From assembly GCA_018398765.1 (NCBI GenBank), contig JAHBMJ010000525.1, positions 1 through 26,519 on the forward strand: 26,519 nt of DNA. The letters are read 5' to 3'. The DNA comes from Chromera velia (lineage: Eukaryota > Sar > Chromeraceae). Each line of letters opens with the position of its first letter. The first letter of the stretch is position 1. Both the position numbers and the translations under genes were made by a program. The notes under the pieces are model-generated. The model saw only the letters and a program-made list of their open reading frames with translations. It made no database searches and was not told the origin of the DNA. This document shows, in pieces, positions 10,134-21,062 of the stretch.

Positions 10134-13100
10134 TTAAACTTCTGACTGGTCCTTCAGGGTGAGCCCAGGTACTGCACACAATGCCGGGAACAGAAAATTA
10201 AGGGCAAGGGATTATACAGCAAGATCGCAAATAAGAAGCAAAGAGGACTAGAAAGAAAGATTGATCGGGAAGAAGGACCGAAGCCAGGACCGAACAGATT
10301 CCCAGATAGACAATTAAGAAAAGAAATGCTGACCAGCAACTCATCATCAAAAAGCATGAAAAATGAAGGAATCCAACAAACTGTCACGCACAGAAGAAAA
10401 GACGGCAACCGAGTCCACTTCACATACACTTCTGACTTACTCACTGACTGACTGACTGACAGGCTGACTGACTGACCTCTCTGGATCCACTCGGCTTCTC
10501 TCTCAGGAATCTCCTTCAACCCTTCAAACGGAAAATTCCGGAGTCTCCTTGCCAGACTCTCTGCTGCCAGACGTGCGTCCCTCACGGTGTCAGACGCAGA
10601 CACACCATGAAAGTCCCCCCCCACTACCTGCATGCAGGTATGCGAATCAGAGAGAGAGGGAGAACCCATGCATGCAGCAGGAAGACGCAGGAGGAAAGAG
10701 CAGGAAGACAAAGAGGGAGGTTGTCGAATCCCCAAACAATTGCAAGAAGCGGAGCTCTATGTCCACCAGCCATTGTATGTAAATCTGCCGAATGAGCACT
10801 CTTGTCTTATCCCTCCCTTCGTGTGCAAAAGACCCCTCAGGGGCAAGCCCTGTAAGAACGGTATCAAAAGACATCCACCCACCGACCCACCCACCCACCC
10901 ACCCACTTGCATCCATGGTATTTCTCGACACCGAACTTGGTGGATCTTTTTCATCTTCTCCGCGTGTCCCTCTGTAAGTACGGCCTTCCCTCTATCCTCA
11001 TACAGTCGCCCAGGAACAGTCTCTTGCCGGACCCAAACCTGCATGTGGTGTGTGCCCGTGAGGGGGGGGTCAGGGGGACCGGTTATTAGAAACGACAGTC
11101 AAGGGGGGAGGCAGTAAAGCAGAAGTGCGAGGTGGAGCGTCTACGAAATTCTTTTGATGCATATCTTTCTGTTCTATCTGTGCGTGGCGACTTTTTCGAT
11201 GCTCTTCTCTCTCTGCCTCTCTGTCTGTGTGTCAGTCTGTCAGGCAGAAAAAAGAGAAAGAGAGCGCACAGGAGAGGGAGAGAGAGAAGGGGGGGGAGGG
11301 AGAGATGCAGAAACAAACCATTCCGTTGGCACGCCGTATTGATTCCTTCTTTCAAGGGACACAACAACAAGAAAACTAGCTGACCTCCTCTGTCTCCGAC
11401 GCAATCCCGAGAACCTTCTCTGCGAACACCTGCGCCCTCTCAGCTGCCTCCTCTGGTGCCTCATGCCTGCACCCAAATTGCCCCCCAAAGAGCCCCTTTT
11501 CCCTCTCCCACTCTCTACCACTCTGCGCTCTCACTGTGACAACAATGCGGGCCTCCCTTTTGAACACAGATTCATAGTCAGGAAACACCCAACTGCTCAG
11601 ATGTGCAGACAGCACGCCCTGAGCAGGGCCCTCCCGTCTCCACTCTCGGGAAGGCACGACGACCCCCGAAGTTCTCTGCGACAAGCGGAGGCAACAGCAA
11701 CAAAACAACGCAGAAGAAGGGGCAGGAAGGAATCATCTGAAGCAAGCAAGAAAAGGATCTACCCTTCATTCCATTCCGTCCAGAGAGCACCACAAGACGC
11801 GGAACAGGAAGAACTCTCGAGACGGAAAGGAGGAAGACAAAGGAAACCTCTTCAATGAGCAAAAGCAAAAATCCCCCCACCCCATGACAAACTGACCCCT
11901 AGAGACATAGGGATGACGGAATCTGCCCAGCCCATGTTCACCGTATACGTGTGTGAGTGGGAGATTCCCCCCATCTCAACAGCCACCGTTCTCTCTCCAC
12001 TCTCCCATCCCCTGCCATCCCAAGCATCCCGTGTCCACGGATGGTCGAGGAGACGTACAGCATCGGGAGCCTGGACTGCCATGACCACGCCATCCACAGA
12101 GAGACACTCTCCAGACTCTAACAGAACCTCCGCAGCACCAGACTGACCCTCTGCTCTCGTCTGATCCTCTTTCTCATTTTCCTTCTTTCTTTTGGCCCCC
12201 CGTACCCCTGCAACAGCAGTCGAAAGACGAATCTGAACCGTCTCAGATTCCTCCTGTGCCGACCTGCCTGGCGCTCTGCTCTCATTCGCTGACCTCCCTC
12301 CAGCTCTCAACCCTCTTTCCAACGACGAAATAAGAAACCCCGCACCCTTCTTGAACGTGAAAATACCCCCACCGCTCAACGCTACCCTCTGATGAAAGGC
12401 GTCAGTCTTCGGAACAAAGTACATACCCTCCACATCCCCCCCCTGTTTTCGACTAGAAGAAGGACGTACCAATCCTCCCAACAATGACCTGCCCTCTCTT
12501 TCTGCTGCCCACAGAGACGGGAAGACAGACCGCGCAGAGAGTTCAGATGGAGACACACCAAAGGAGCCGATGCAAATGGGGTCAATGATCTTATCAACAA
12601 AACTCATCGATGTCCGTCTCCGAAAAAAACTCTCTACACTCTCATCCACCCCTTCTCCACGTTTCGTGCTCAAGTCTCTCAGAACCGCAGGGAGGAACCT
12701 CACCAAATCCCCGCGAGACGGCACCTTCCGTACCATTCCATCCCACAAGATTGACAAACGCAGATAGTCAACAAAGAACGCACGGGACTGTGCTGTTGTG
12801 ATCACTTTATCCTCCACCCCGAGACACCGTATCAGCCCCAGCAGATCACTCCCCCCCCTCCCAGTCATACGGAAGAACTGCAACCCCTCCTCCACGTGGT
12901 GCCGGCCTCGGGGTTCAGGCAGGTCAATCGCATAGGGTCCGTATATATTGCCATATGCGGTCGTCACTGGTTGTCTGGTTTGGTGAGTGTGGATGTAGCC
13001 TCCGAGCCTGTCTGCCTTCTCCAGAATTGTCAGACGCACGCGGGGCAGGAGGCGGCGCAAGGTGTAGGCTGTCGTCAAGCCTGCCAGTCCCCCGCCAATT

Positions 13101-13444
13101 ACACTGCAAGCACGAAAGGGTCAAATGGCAGATTTCAAAGTTTGAAATAATACGAGTAATACAAATGGTGACTGCCGTGCTTAGCTTCTCATTCTGCCCA
13201 GCTTAGTGACCCGAAGCCGAGGGGAATCAAAAGGGGCGGTGGAAATGAGAAGAAGGGGGTTCTCGGGGGGCATAGTCAAGACGGCTGGGAAAAAATACAG
13301 TAGAGCTGAAGGAGCATGCAATGCGAGGGAGGGGGCGCGCGCTTTGGCACGCAATGCTTGATAGGAGGCATGAGAGTGAAAATTGTGATCAAGCAGCAAC
13401 GAAGCAGAGCCCTGAGCTTACCAGACATGCGGCGCTCTGCTCAT
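10134..13444 (-). CDS. PPOX: Protoporphyrinogen oxidase (six exons, complete)
   Basis: Oxidises protoporphyrinogen IX to protoporphyrin IX, the last step shared by heme and chlorophyll synthesis, using FAD. Exons: 13444-13422, 13103-11897, 11675-11385, 11038-10907, 10627-10477 and 10171-10134. All junctions keep frame, giving 613 residues. The Rossmann motif GGGLAG (residues 11-16) and ILEKADRLGG (34-43) bind FAD. DESVESFF (about 161), IDPICIG (181) and SARSVFPSLW (197-206) are family blocks. Exons 3-5 carry the VVVPS, VFPDYE and C-terminal GGDFHGVSASD blocks. The protein is longer than the usual 470-540 residues because of a charged low-complexity insertion (about 260-325). The ATG at 13444 is preceded in frame by TGA, and the protein starts directly at the FAD domain. 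A targeting leader is absent unless supplied by an upstream exon. The last exon (12 codons) is the least certain. Confidence 0.88.
10437..10476. repeat. (GACT)n at the start of PPOX intron 5
   Basis: Plus-strand CTGACTGACTGAC units with one interruption. Read on the gene strand, they are GTCA repeats beginning exactly at the inferred 5' splice site (10476), so several GTCAGT donors lie in series. Confidence 0.85.
10871..10906. repeat. (CCCA)n at the start of PPOX intron 4
   Basis: Plus-strand CCCACCCACCCA repeats. On the gene strand they are GTGG units beginning at the inferred donor (10906), giving several GTGGGT donors in series. Confidence 0.85.
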
Positions 13445-13994
13445 CTGTCCTCCACAAGCTTTCTTCTGACAGGCAATTCGCCGTCAGAAAGGGAGCAAAA
13501 CCACGAAGTGTGGTCACCTCTCTGCTGGCAGGTGATCAGATTTCGTGTCCGTCTCCCTTCTCTCGATTTTGCCGTCTCCAAATTTCAAAATAGAACCAAT
13601 ATATACACACAGCGCTCGCTGCACGACCACGCCCCTTGCAGTCTGCGGCCCTTGACGAAAGTGTCGCCCGTTGCGTACTCGAGGAATGCTCGTAGACGGG
13701 GTGACTGTGTCAGTTTCTTACAGAATTAAGTGACAGTTCGCGTTTGAACTTTGAAGGTCAGTGACATATCAGTGCAATTCAGTGCATGCAGGCCGGGCCC
13801 CGGCATGCAGGCAGTTGCTGGAAGGCCGGGCCGGCTAATCTGCATGCATGTCATCATGCAGGGGATTGCAGGGGCCCCATGAACCCATCATATACCTGGG
13901 CTCATCATGGGCCCAGCGACATCCATGCAGCGACGGTGCTATGCCTTTGCTGTGATCATCACATGAAAAGAGTTCCATGACGATGTCAGTGTGA
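13445..13994. promoter_or_regulatory. Divergent promoter region between PPOX and the LRR gene
   Basis: This is the gap upstream of the PPOX start and, on the other strand, upstream of the first possible LRR-gene coding sequence. Its distal part (13780-13880) is GC-rich, with CCGGGCCCCGG and GGCCGGGCCGGC palindromes and two TGCATGCA copies (13783-13790 and 13841-13848), about 340-400 bp from the PPOX start codon. A CAG at about 13463-13465 on the minus strand could be a 3' splice site for an upstream PPOX exon. The regulatory role is inferred from position and motif only. Confidence 0.4.
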
Positions 13995-14608
13995 AGTCGA
14001 ATTGAAGCGTACACAAGTTGGAGAGCAAACCGCTTGAAAAGAAGTGTTGAAGCAGCCTTCCTTTCCAGACGCCCAGACACGAATTTTCGCCTTGAGAAAT
14101 TCATTCGAGAGAGCCCAGCTCTGTACCATCAGATCTATCCGGGATTTGAGTGTCTTCTGCTACAATACCCCCAGATGCTGGACGCAAAGAGTGCCTCCCC
14201 GCCATTGAGTGCTGAACTGCACTAAAAGATGTCGCAACCAGCTACACGAATCCACCGGGAAGCTTCTGGTCTGTCAGGAGCTAGATCTGCTCACTGATTC
14301 ACAAATGCCGTCCTCACGTCTCTTGGCTTTCAATTTTTCGTGGTCATGCAATTTTCTCCGTCTCCCTATTTTCTACTGTACTTGCAGAACAAGCAGAAGG
14401 ACTCCAGGCCCCAGACCCTAGTGGAGATCAAAACGCCCTGACAGAGGCTGTGCTGGTAGCCGCTTTTGGTCACACGGATCCGAATGCACAAGTGGGCCTC
14501 TTTCTTCCTTTTCCTCTCTCTCTGGTCCAGTATTGGATTCGTCACATATTTCCAGGCTCAGTGGAGAAGCAGTATTACGGCACAGAAGACCTTCTCAACC
14601 TCCCTTCT
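13995..14608 (+). CDS. Possible upstream exons of the LRR gene or a separate small gene
   Basis: Two stretches look coding but cannot be joined with certainty. About 14072-14225 is open in a protein-like frame (EKFIRESPALYHQIYPGFE), with a fair 3' splice site (CCTTCCTTTCCAG) at its start. About 14390-14608 is open after GTACTTGCAG and contains ALTEAVLVAAFGHTDPNAQ. A phase-1 donor inside the first (AAAGA|GTGCCT) would join the second in frame. No in-frame ATG start is visible. They point toward the LRR exons on the same strand, so they may be its N-terminal part. About 14661-14706 is another possible exon. Confidence 0.3.
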
Positions 14609-15350
14609 TGATGAAATATATATTTGATTTCGCCTATCTCCATTCTCTTTTTTTGACAGAGTGAAATTATACAGGCGCAGGGCTGATTTCGGAGGGGTGT
14701 TCTGCATGGTGAATGAGCACAAAATGCCCGTATGCCCTTTTCCTCTTCATCACCTCCTGCGCCTTTCCCTTGACGGGTACTGCAGGAGATCTCTGCACTT
14801 GTCACGCACAAGGGGGGGATGGGATTGGCTTGGGTTCTTCTGCAATTCATCAGAACGGTCAGGAAACTAGAGGAGGCGTATCTGCCCGTCCGACTATGCC
14901 TCCCTTTGAGCCCCCTCTCTTTCGGAAGGGGTGTGTTGGATGTCTGTTTCTGAGTGTATATTTGTCTGCGTCTGTCCCTCGTTATTTCTAAATCTCTCGG
15001 CCTACTGTCGGCCACACCTTCTTGCTTCTGCCGCTTCGCTACGTTTATGGGCCAGTGCGTGTGTGCGCAATGGGCACAAGGGATTCTTTCCCTCTTCCTT
15101 TGAGTCTCTCGATCTTCGCGTGATCCCTCCTTCCTCTTCCGCTTTGGTCCATTGTGAATCCCGAAGTTCCCTTCAAAGCTACTCAACCCGCTGTGCTCAT
15201 GAACCACCGGCCTCAGATGAGATGATGCATGTGTGAGTCTGCATGACGGGATGGACACCCCCATGCACCCCTGTGGATCTTGTGATCTCAAATGTGAATA
15301 GCATGTTCTCTTTTCTCTTTCTTTTTTTGTTTTCTTTCTTGCTGTTGCAG

Positions 15351-16519
15351 GGACGATGCTGCTTGTCTCTGGACAATCTGGACCTCTCAGGTGTGTTGGT
15401 GGGGTGGGGGGGTGCGGGCTGCTCTTTGTTGTATATGTGTGTGGGGGAAGAAGCAATAGAGCAAAAAAGAGAGTGAAACCCTGCCGGTCATTTGCTGTCA
15501 CAGTCACAGCCTCCTCCTCTTCCTGTCATTTTTATCCACGTCCGGTCTGACTCGCTTCTGTTGTGCGTTGTCTGCTCACACATGGTGCATGCAACTGGGA
15601 GTAAGAGCCATGCAGGGGCGTTGGAGTAGGTTTTCCGATAGAAGAGGGAACAATTTTTCAAGAGAGACAAAAGTAGCTCTATCCCTATATTGCTACAGCC
15701 TGTAAATGCACACTCAAAGTATGCTGCCAGTGCATTTCCGTACGGGTGGATGGCTGCAGATTTCTCTCTTGGTGCCGGGAAGCTGGAGGCTGTTTTTTCG
15801 GCTCTGCCAACAGGACCTTCTCATGTGGAGACTCTGAAGTGTGGTCAGCCGACAATTAATCATGTGTTTTCTTTCCCCATCGTGTTCCTTATGTCTTCCC
15901 CCCCCCCTCCGCCCCTCTCTCTTTCTGGCACACACGTATACATACACGCACACGCAGAATAAGAAACAATTAAGTGTACAGCTCAGGTTGCCCCCGTCTT
16001 CTCTGTTCTCTCGCCGGACCAGGCGTCTGCACAGCCACCACGCTACCCGTCTTCGCAGCAGCACTCAAGAAGGGGGGGGCAGGAGAGGGGGCTCTGACGA
16101 AGCTGAAGACTCTCATTGCAGCGGGTAAGGTTCCTTCAAAGTCCCTCTGACGTGAAATCTGAACAGCCAGAGAAAAAAGGGAGAAACTACTACTCTCAAA
16201 ATTGCACACGAGTAAATCTGAAAAGCCCCCCGAAGGAGAGAAAGAAGGAAGGAAGGAAGGAAGGAAGGAAGAGAGCTATGGCCCTAGGGGGACAACCTCG
16301 TTTTCTTTCGACGATGTGCTGCGCGCATGCACGACCTTCTCGGCTGATCTTGCTGGTGTGCAGATTGTGACCTTGAGGACGCCTCACTCTTGTTCCCCTC
16401 ACTCCCGCGAAGTCTGGAAACTCTAGAGTTGAGAGGTCGGTCAGAGCCTTCCGGGGGTGCACACGCAAGCACGCACACACACACAGAGTGACACCCNNNN
16501 NNNNNNNNNNNNNNNNNNN

Positions 16520-16554
<35 letters not shown>

Positions 16555-16560
16555 GCACGC

Positions 16561-16597
<37 letters not shown>

Positions 16598-19189
16598 CAC
16601 ACACATACACGCCCACACACACACACACACAAGCAGTCACACACACACACACAAGCAGTCACACACACACACACACACACAAGCAGTCCATCATTCCGCT
16701 TGATATCCTCTCATTGCTTTCGTGGCCAGTACTTTTTTTTCCTTCTACCGCTGTCTGCATGCATGCACGAATGGTCTTTTTCCTCTATGTTCTTCCACCC
16801 TGTCTCCTGCAGGAAACCGTTTCCGTATTGCGTCCATGGAGACCCTTAGCTCGGTCCTCGAGGCCCGGTGGCTCCCGTTTCTGGTGTCTCTCGACTTGAG
16901 CGACAACCCCCTGGGTCCTCTGGGGGTGAGGGCGCTGGCGAAGGGCCTTGCAGCGCCGCTGCAGGTCCTCAAGCTAGCCCGCACTGGTGTAAAGGAAAAA
17001 GGGGTAGAGGCGTTAGCAGAAGTCCTCAAGGGAAAGAAAGTGACGAGTCTACTGACTCTTGATTTGGCAGGGAATAAGTTGTTCTCTGCTGGCCTGAAGC
17101 CCCTCGCAGCAGCATTCACCATCCCCGGTGTGGCACCCACTTTGCAGACTCTCATCCTAAAGGACAACTCGCTCACACAGTCGTCCGACCCGGAAAGGAG
17201 AGAACATGCTCCTCTGAACCGGCTGCTTCCACGAACGAGCTGAGAGAATTGGAGCACCTAGATCTGAGTCAGAATTTGATTTTTGACGAACCGTTGGTAG
17301 AGAACGGCCCCCCTGACCGTGTGTCCGCTGCCACCATCGCGGCTCCAGGCCGTTTCCCGAAACTCCGATGCCTGAATCTCGCTGATAGCGGGATACGGTC
17401 TGCGGAAGTTGGTGTTTTTATGACTGCCCTCCGAGAAGAGGGCTCTCCCTCTCTAGAAGACCTAGACCTCTCTGGCTCTCATGCAGATGTTATAGGTGAG
17501 GTGGAGCTTCAACCGGTTGCAGACACCTTTAGCGCTGGCAGCTTCTCTCGTCTTACCCGCCTGAAGATAGATCGCTGGCAGGGTGGGGTGGGGTGTGGTT
17601 GCAAGGTTTTTTTCCGAGCGATTGCAGACGGCCACACGCCATTGCTTCAGAGTCTCGAGGCACACCTAGATGACCTTGAGGAAGAGACTTTCGATGAAGC
17701 AGTAGAGATTGCTGCTGAGGCAGTGAGGGAAAAGAAAGTACCGCAGATTGAGACTCTTTGCCTCGACTTAGAAAGCCTCGTTTCCCCCGGGTCCCTTTCC
17801 GCTCTTGCGAGAGCTTTGGGGTCGGGGGGGGCCTCGTCTTTGAAGAGACTTGAGCTTGATTGGAGCAGTCCTAGCAATGGACCGGGCGGGGTACTGTTGG
17901 ACCTGGCAGGTGCGCTGGGTGGGGGGGGTATGCCGTATCTTGAGTCTCTCAAACTCGACCCTGGCTTCGGGGTAGAGGAGGGTGAGGGTGCGTCAGCAAT
18001 TGGGGAAATTCTAAGCACGGGCAAAGCTAGGTCGCTCCGCTGTGTCGAGATTCATTGTCCTGCGAACGGCACACTGCGTGCCTTCTGTGAGGGCCTGTGT
18101 GTTGGCAGCACCCCGAATCCTGAAATGAAGTTAGACCTCCACGTGTGGGACTTGCCGGCCGAGGCTCCAGCCAGTGTTCAGGCTGGGATTGCCGGGCTTG
18201 AACGGGCAATACGGACGGGAAAGCTCTCGTATCTGCGAAATATGGGAAGCCCGATCTATCATCCTCTCCCCCACACAGCTGCTGATCCCTTGGGACGTGC
18301 CCTGACGCACGCAGGGGCCAAAATGGTTTCTCTTGAGACTATTTCACTCCAGTTTGCCCCCCAGCCTCCCCCACAAAATGAGGGGCCGTCACAATTTTTG
18401 AAAGCGTTGAGTGAGGGTAGGGGGTGTCTGCCGTCTCTCGAGGCGCTTGAGTTGGGTTACCCCTCGCCCCGTCTGCTTGGAGGGGAGGCAATGCGCCAAC
18501 TCTGCGCAGTTGTGAGAGCGGGAAAAGTACCGCGCCTCAAAAGAGTTGCCGTGTTCATAAGTGGTGCGGAGGACCTGGAAGAAGACCGGAGGACGCAGGC
18601 ACTCACCGCCACCCTCTTTTCTTCCTACGCAGCCTCCTCGAGGGAAGTTTTCGTCGGTTTTCCCCCTGCCCAGCCGACAGTAGTAGATGTACGTGTGGGC
18701 ATTTTTTCTGCTTCCCTCACGTCCGATCATCTGAGCAAACTGTCCGAACTCCACGTCTCCGGAGTTTCAGGGCGGTTGGGGGTCCGTTCCCTCTGTGCAG
18801 GGATTGGGAGCGGTAAGCTCTCTTCCCTCCGAGTTCTGATTCTCCAGATGGTCCGATTGGAGGATGCAGAGAGTCAGTCTGCCCTGTCCGATAGCGTCGA
18901 TGCCGAAAAGCTGCCCTTCCTCAGGGTGCTGAGGTTAAGCAGTGCCAGTCTCCCTGATGACGGGCTGAAGGCTCTGACCTCTGCCTGGATGAGCAGGCCC
19001 CCCTGTCCTTTGCAGACCCTGGATCTGTCAGGCAACCACCTTTCGTCAGAGGGGGCAGGGACTCTGTCGACATTTCTCGGCTCTAGAAGGATGCCGGCTC
19101 TGTCAAGCATCATCCTGACAGGCAATTTGATTGATGAGATGTGGAAGACATTGTTCGAAGATGCCTTTCCGCAAATCGTGGAATGGTGA
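15351..19189 (+). CDS. Leucine-rich repeat protein, RNase-inhibitor type (5' end unresolved)
   Basis: Confident exons: 15351-15390, 15760-15843, 16023-16124 and 16813-19189; the three introns are phase 1. Joined, they give continuous LRRs such as [31 protein letters not shown] and [11 protein letters not shown], spaced about 26-31 residues with GV.AL...L helices between them, the pattern of RNase-inhibitor-like LRRs. These form curved binding scaffolds; the partner is unknown. Exon 2 (84 nt) and exon 3 (102 nt) each encode about one repeat. The big exon carries about 770 residues of increasingly degenerate repeats and ends at TGA 19187-19189. Within it the frame changes between about 17165 and 17240: the first frame stops at 17241, while the following LRR (EHLDLSQN) is in another frame. 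This fits one missing base, a pseudogene mutation or a very short intron. No kinase, membrane or other domain was seen. Confidence 0.72.
16458..16683. repeat. (CA)n array with assembly gap, in an LRR-gene intron
   Basis: CA dinucleotides with CG and other interruptions, broken by 23 unknown bases at 16497-16519, so the true length is not known. Near its end AAGCAGTCACACACAC recurs three times. Confidence 0.95.
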
Positions 19190-19280
19190 CCACTATAAGG
19201 TGACCAGCTCTAGGACCAGCACCGTTACCAGACAGGTGACCAGGTAACTGTTACGCCGTGCATAGACTGCATACAGTCAA
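19190..19280. other. LRR-gene 3' flank with repeated GGTGACC
   Basis: GGTGACC occurs at 19185-19191 (overlapping the stop codon), 19199-19205 and 19235-19241, with related GTTACC/GTAAC words between. No polyadenylation signal or gene is evident. Confidence 0.5.
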
Positions 19281-19707
19281 TGTTAGAGGATGAAGATCAT
19301 ATGATGGTTGATATCCGAGTCATTACTAGTACTTTACAATTTGAACTTGCATGTATGTCATCATCATTATTATCATACGCCATCGCCATCGGCCTATATA
19401 AATAGGCGTCTAGCGTTCGGCGGTTTGAACGCACGAGGCTATTCGGTTCTTCACAATTAAAACACTAGTTGAAAGTTAAGTTAAACAGCAGTTCATTTTG
19501 ATTTATATACTTAATTTAACGTTAACTATCTATGTACGTATTCCAATTAATATGTCCATACCTAGGTCCATACTGTTATTAGCAATGTTATTAAAATATA
19601 TTAGTATTGTCTAAAATATAGTAGAATATAGTATTGTGTCCCGGGCCGCCGAATTCTATTTAAGTACCAGACTACTACAAGGGACAATAGACTCAGAGTC
19701 GGATCCA
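19281..19707 (+). mobile_element. Possible LTR-retrotransposon LTR remnant
   Basis: Begins TGTTAGAGG and could end ...GGATCCA. A TATA-like core, CCTATATAAATAGG, lies at 19393-19406. Three bases after the proposed end is TAGTATCAGACT (19711-19722), matching 9 of 12 positions of the usual initiator-methionine tRNA primer-binding site TGGTATCAGAGC. This arrangement is typical of Copia-type LTRs. No second LTR, target duplication or gag/pol frame is visible, and the following sequence runs into the inverted-repeat element at 19823. Tentative. Confidence 0.3.
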
Positions 19708-19822
19708 AGTTAGTATCAGACTTCAACTTCTCAGTTAATTATACCTTCGTAGTAACTTGCTATAAGATGTATACATTGAATTAAGGATGTCCAGGATTAA
19801 AGCCATGTACCAGTTATAATTA

Positions 19823-20606
19823 GGGGCCATGTAAAAATTCATTTGCGTGCCAATGGCACGTAAATGCACTCTAGGGGGGGGAGGGGGGTCTTTGCGTGCC
19901 ATCGAGCCTTTTTTGGGCATTCATCTCAGTGAGGTCTGGTGGACAAGCCGTAAGTACTCAATCTTGATCCCTATAGTTGTCACATAAAAGCCACCAAATG
20001 GTTTCTCCAGATGTTATCTAGTTCTGAAACACCAGAAGTCCCAAATTTTGAAAAATTGTCTGATATTTTCATTTTCCCTCCACGATTCCCTCATTCGGCC
20101 CCCCCCCTAGCTGACAAGTCTCCTCTGATGCCCCGAATTAATTGTCGGCTTGATTGTCTGGGGCGGCTTGATTGTCTGGGTTCGCCCCGAATTGAAGGAG
20201 GACTGGGCAACCGGGATGTCCTCGGGGGACTGTTTGGTGGAAATAACAAACCGATCGAGGACTACACGTCCTCCCTTCTCATGTATCATAGGAAAGATGA
20301 TTCAATGCTTGCGCACTTTGCCATTTAATCATTAAATTGCATTGCACAAACCTATCGTAGATATGTATCGATCGCATAATTTTTGTATAGTGATTCAAAT
20401 TTAGGTTTTTAACAAGTTTTTGACAAGTTTTTAACTTAAGTTTTAGTGGTTGTTCAACATGATTTTGGACTCTAAACGGTAAAAAAATTAGTGTCAAAAA
20501 AATCTTTTTTAAAGAAAAACATTTGCGTGCCGAAGCGAGAAGGTCTAGGGGGGAAGGGGGGGGTCTTGCATGCCATTGACACTCAAATGAATTTTTACAT
20601 GACCCC
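19823..20606. mobile_element. Inverted-repeat element with TTA flanks (PIF/Harbinger-like MITE)
   Basis: Left end GGGGCCATGTAAAAATTCAT and right end, reverse complemented, GGGGTCATGTAAAAATTCAT. Beyond these the match continues through TTTG(C/A)GTG(C/T)CAATGGCA, so about 37 bp are nearly identical. TTA stands immediately outside both ends (19820-19822 and 20607-20609), the 3-bp TTA target duplication known for PIF/Harbinger and Tourist-like elements, whose ends also often begin with G runs. A subterminal G-rich block (CTAGGGGGGG...GGGTCTT) appears near both ends in the same orientation. The 784-bp interior has a 105-codon plus-strand frame (20011-20328) with no recognisable transposase features and a short repeat, CGGCTTGATTGTCTGGG. 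Confidence 0.72.
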
Positions 20607-20609
20607 TTA

Positions 20610-21062
20610 GCTATAACAGATGATTACAGATGATACATCATTAATAGTCTGATTCATTTTAGGCTAAAGTATGCTAGTAGGTATAGTGATTGAGTCTTTT
20701 TGTCAAATCCACAGACAAATTTAGAAATAAATATTGCATGTCATGCCCCATGGTTAGCCAGACTTTAAGTGGTGGCTCACCGGCTTTATTTGCCTCACTT
20801 CAATTCAATTGATGTAATTCAATAGTACGTAATACTACTATACGTATGTGTAATGTATATTGCTAAATAATATCATTGATATGCTAAAAATAATGTTGAA
20901 CTTGAACAATGTTGAACTTTCTGTTGAAAGTAAATGAATTGAACTATCAGTTGATTAGTTGAACCTAGAGTTGAACTTTGATTCGTTTTCTTCGCCTATA
21001 GTGAACTCAACGTTCCAAATAGCAACTTAGTTCGTCATACACTACTCTACTAGGAGGTAGTG
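20610..21062. other. AT-rich 3' flank of the CLC gene
   Basis: No credible frame. TTGAAC and related words recur at about 20893-20985. On the minus strand an AATAAA lies at 20790-20785, about 275 bp past the CLC stop codon, and could serve as its polyadenylation signal. Confidence 0.45.

Noticed and set aside
10154..10476. Continuing the PPOX frame unspliced past exon 5
   Set aside because: The extension begins with GTCA microsatellite residues and is unlike the PPOX C-terminus. A phase-correct splice to 10171 gives a short tail instead.
14575..15507. 310-codon minus-strand open frame
   Set aside because: Lies antisense to the LRR exon at 15351 and to introns, with basic low-complexity content and no recognisable domain.
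17180..17244. 65-nt intron to explain the LRR frame break
   Set aside because: It restores frame but is far shorter than every other intron here and would cut one LRR to about half length. A single-base error or mutation fits better.
20011..20328. 105-codon frame inside the TTA-flanked element as a transposase
   Set aside because: Too short, with no catalytic or DNA-binding pattern visible, and partly made of a small tandem repeat.
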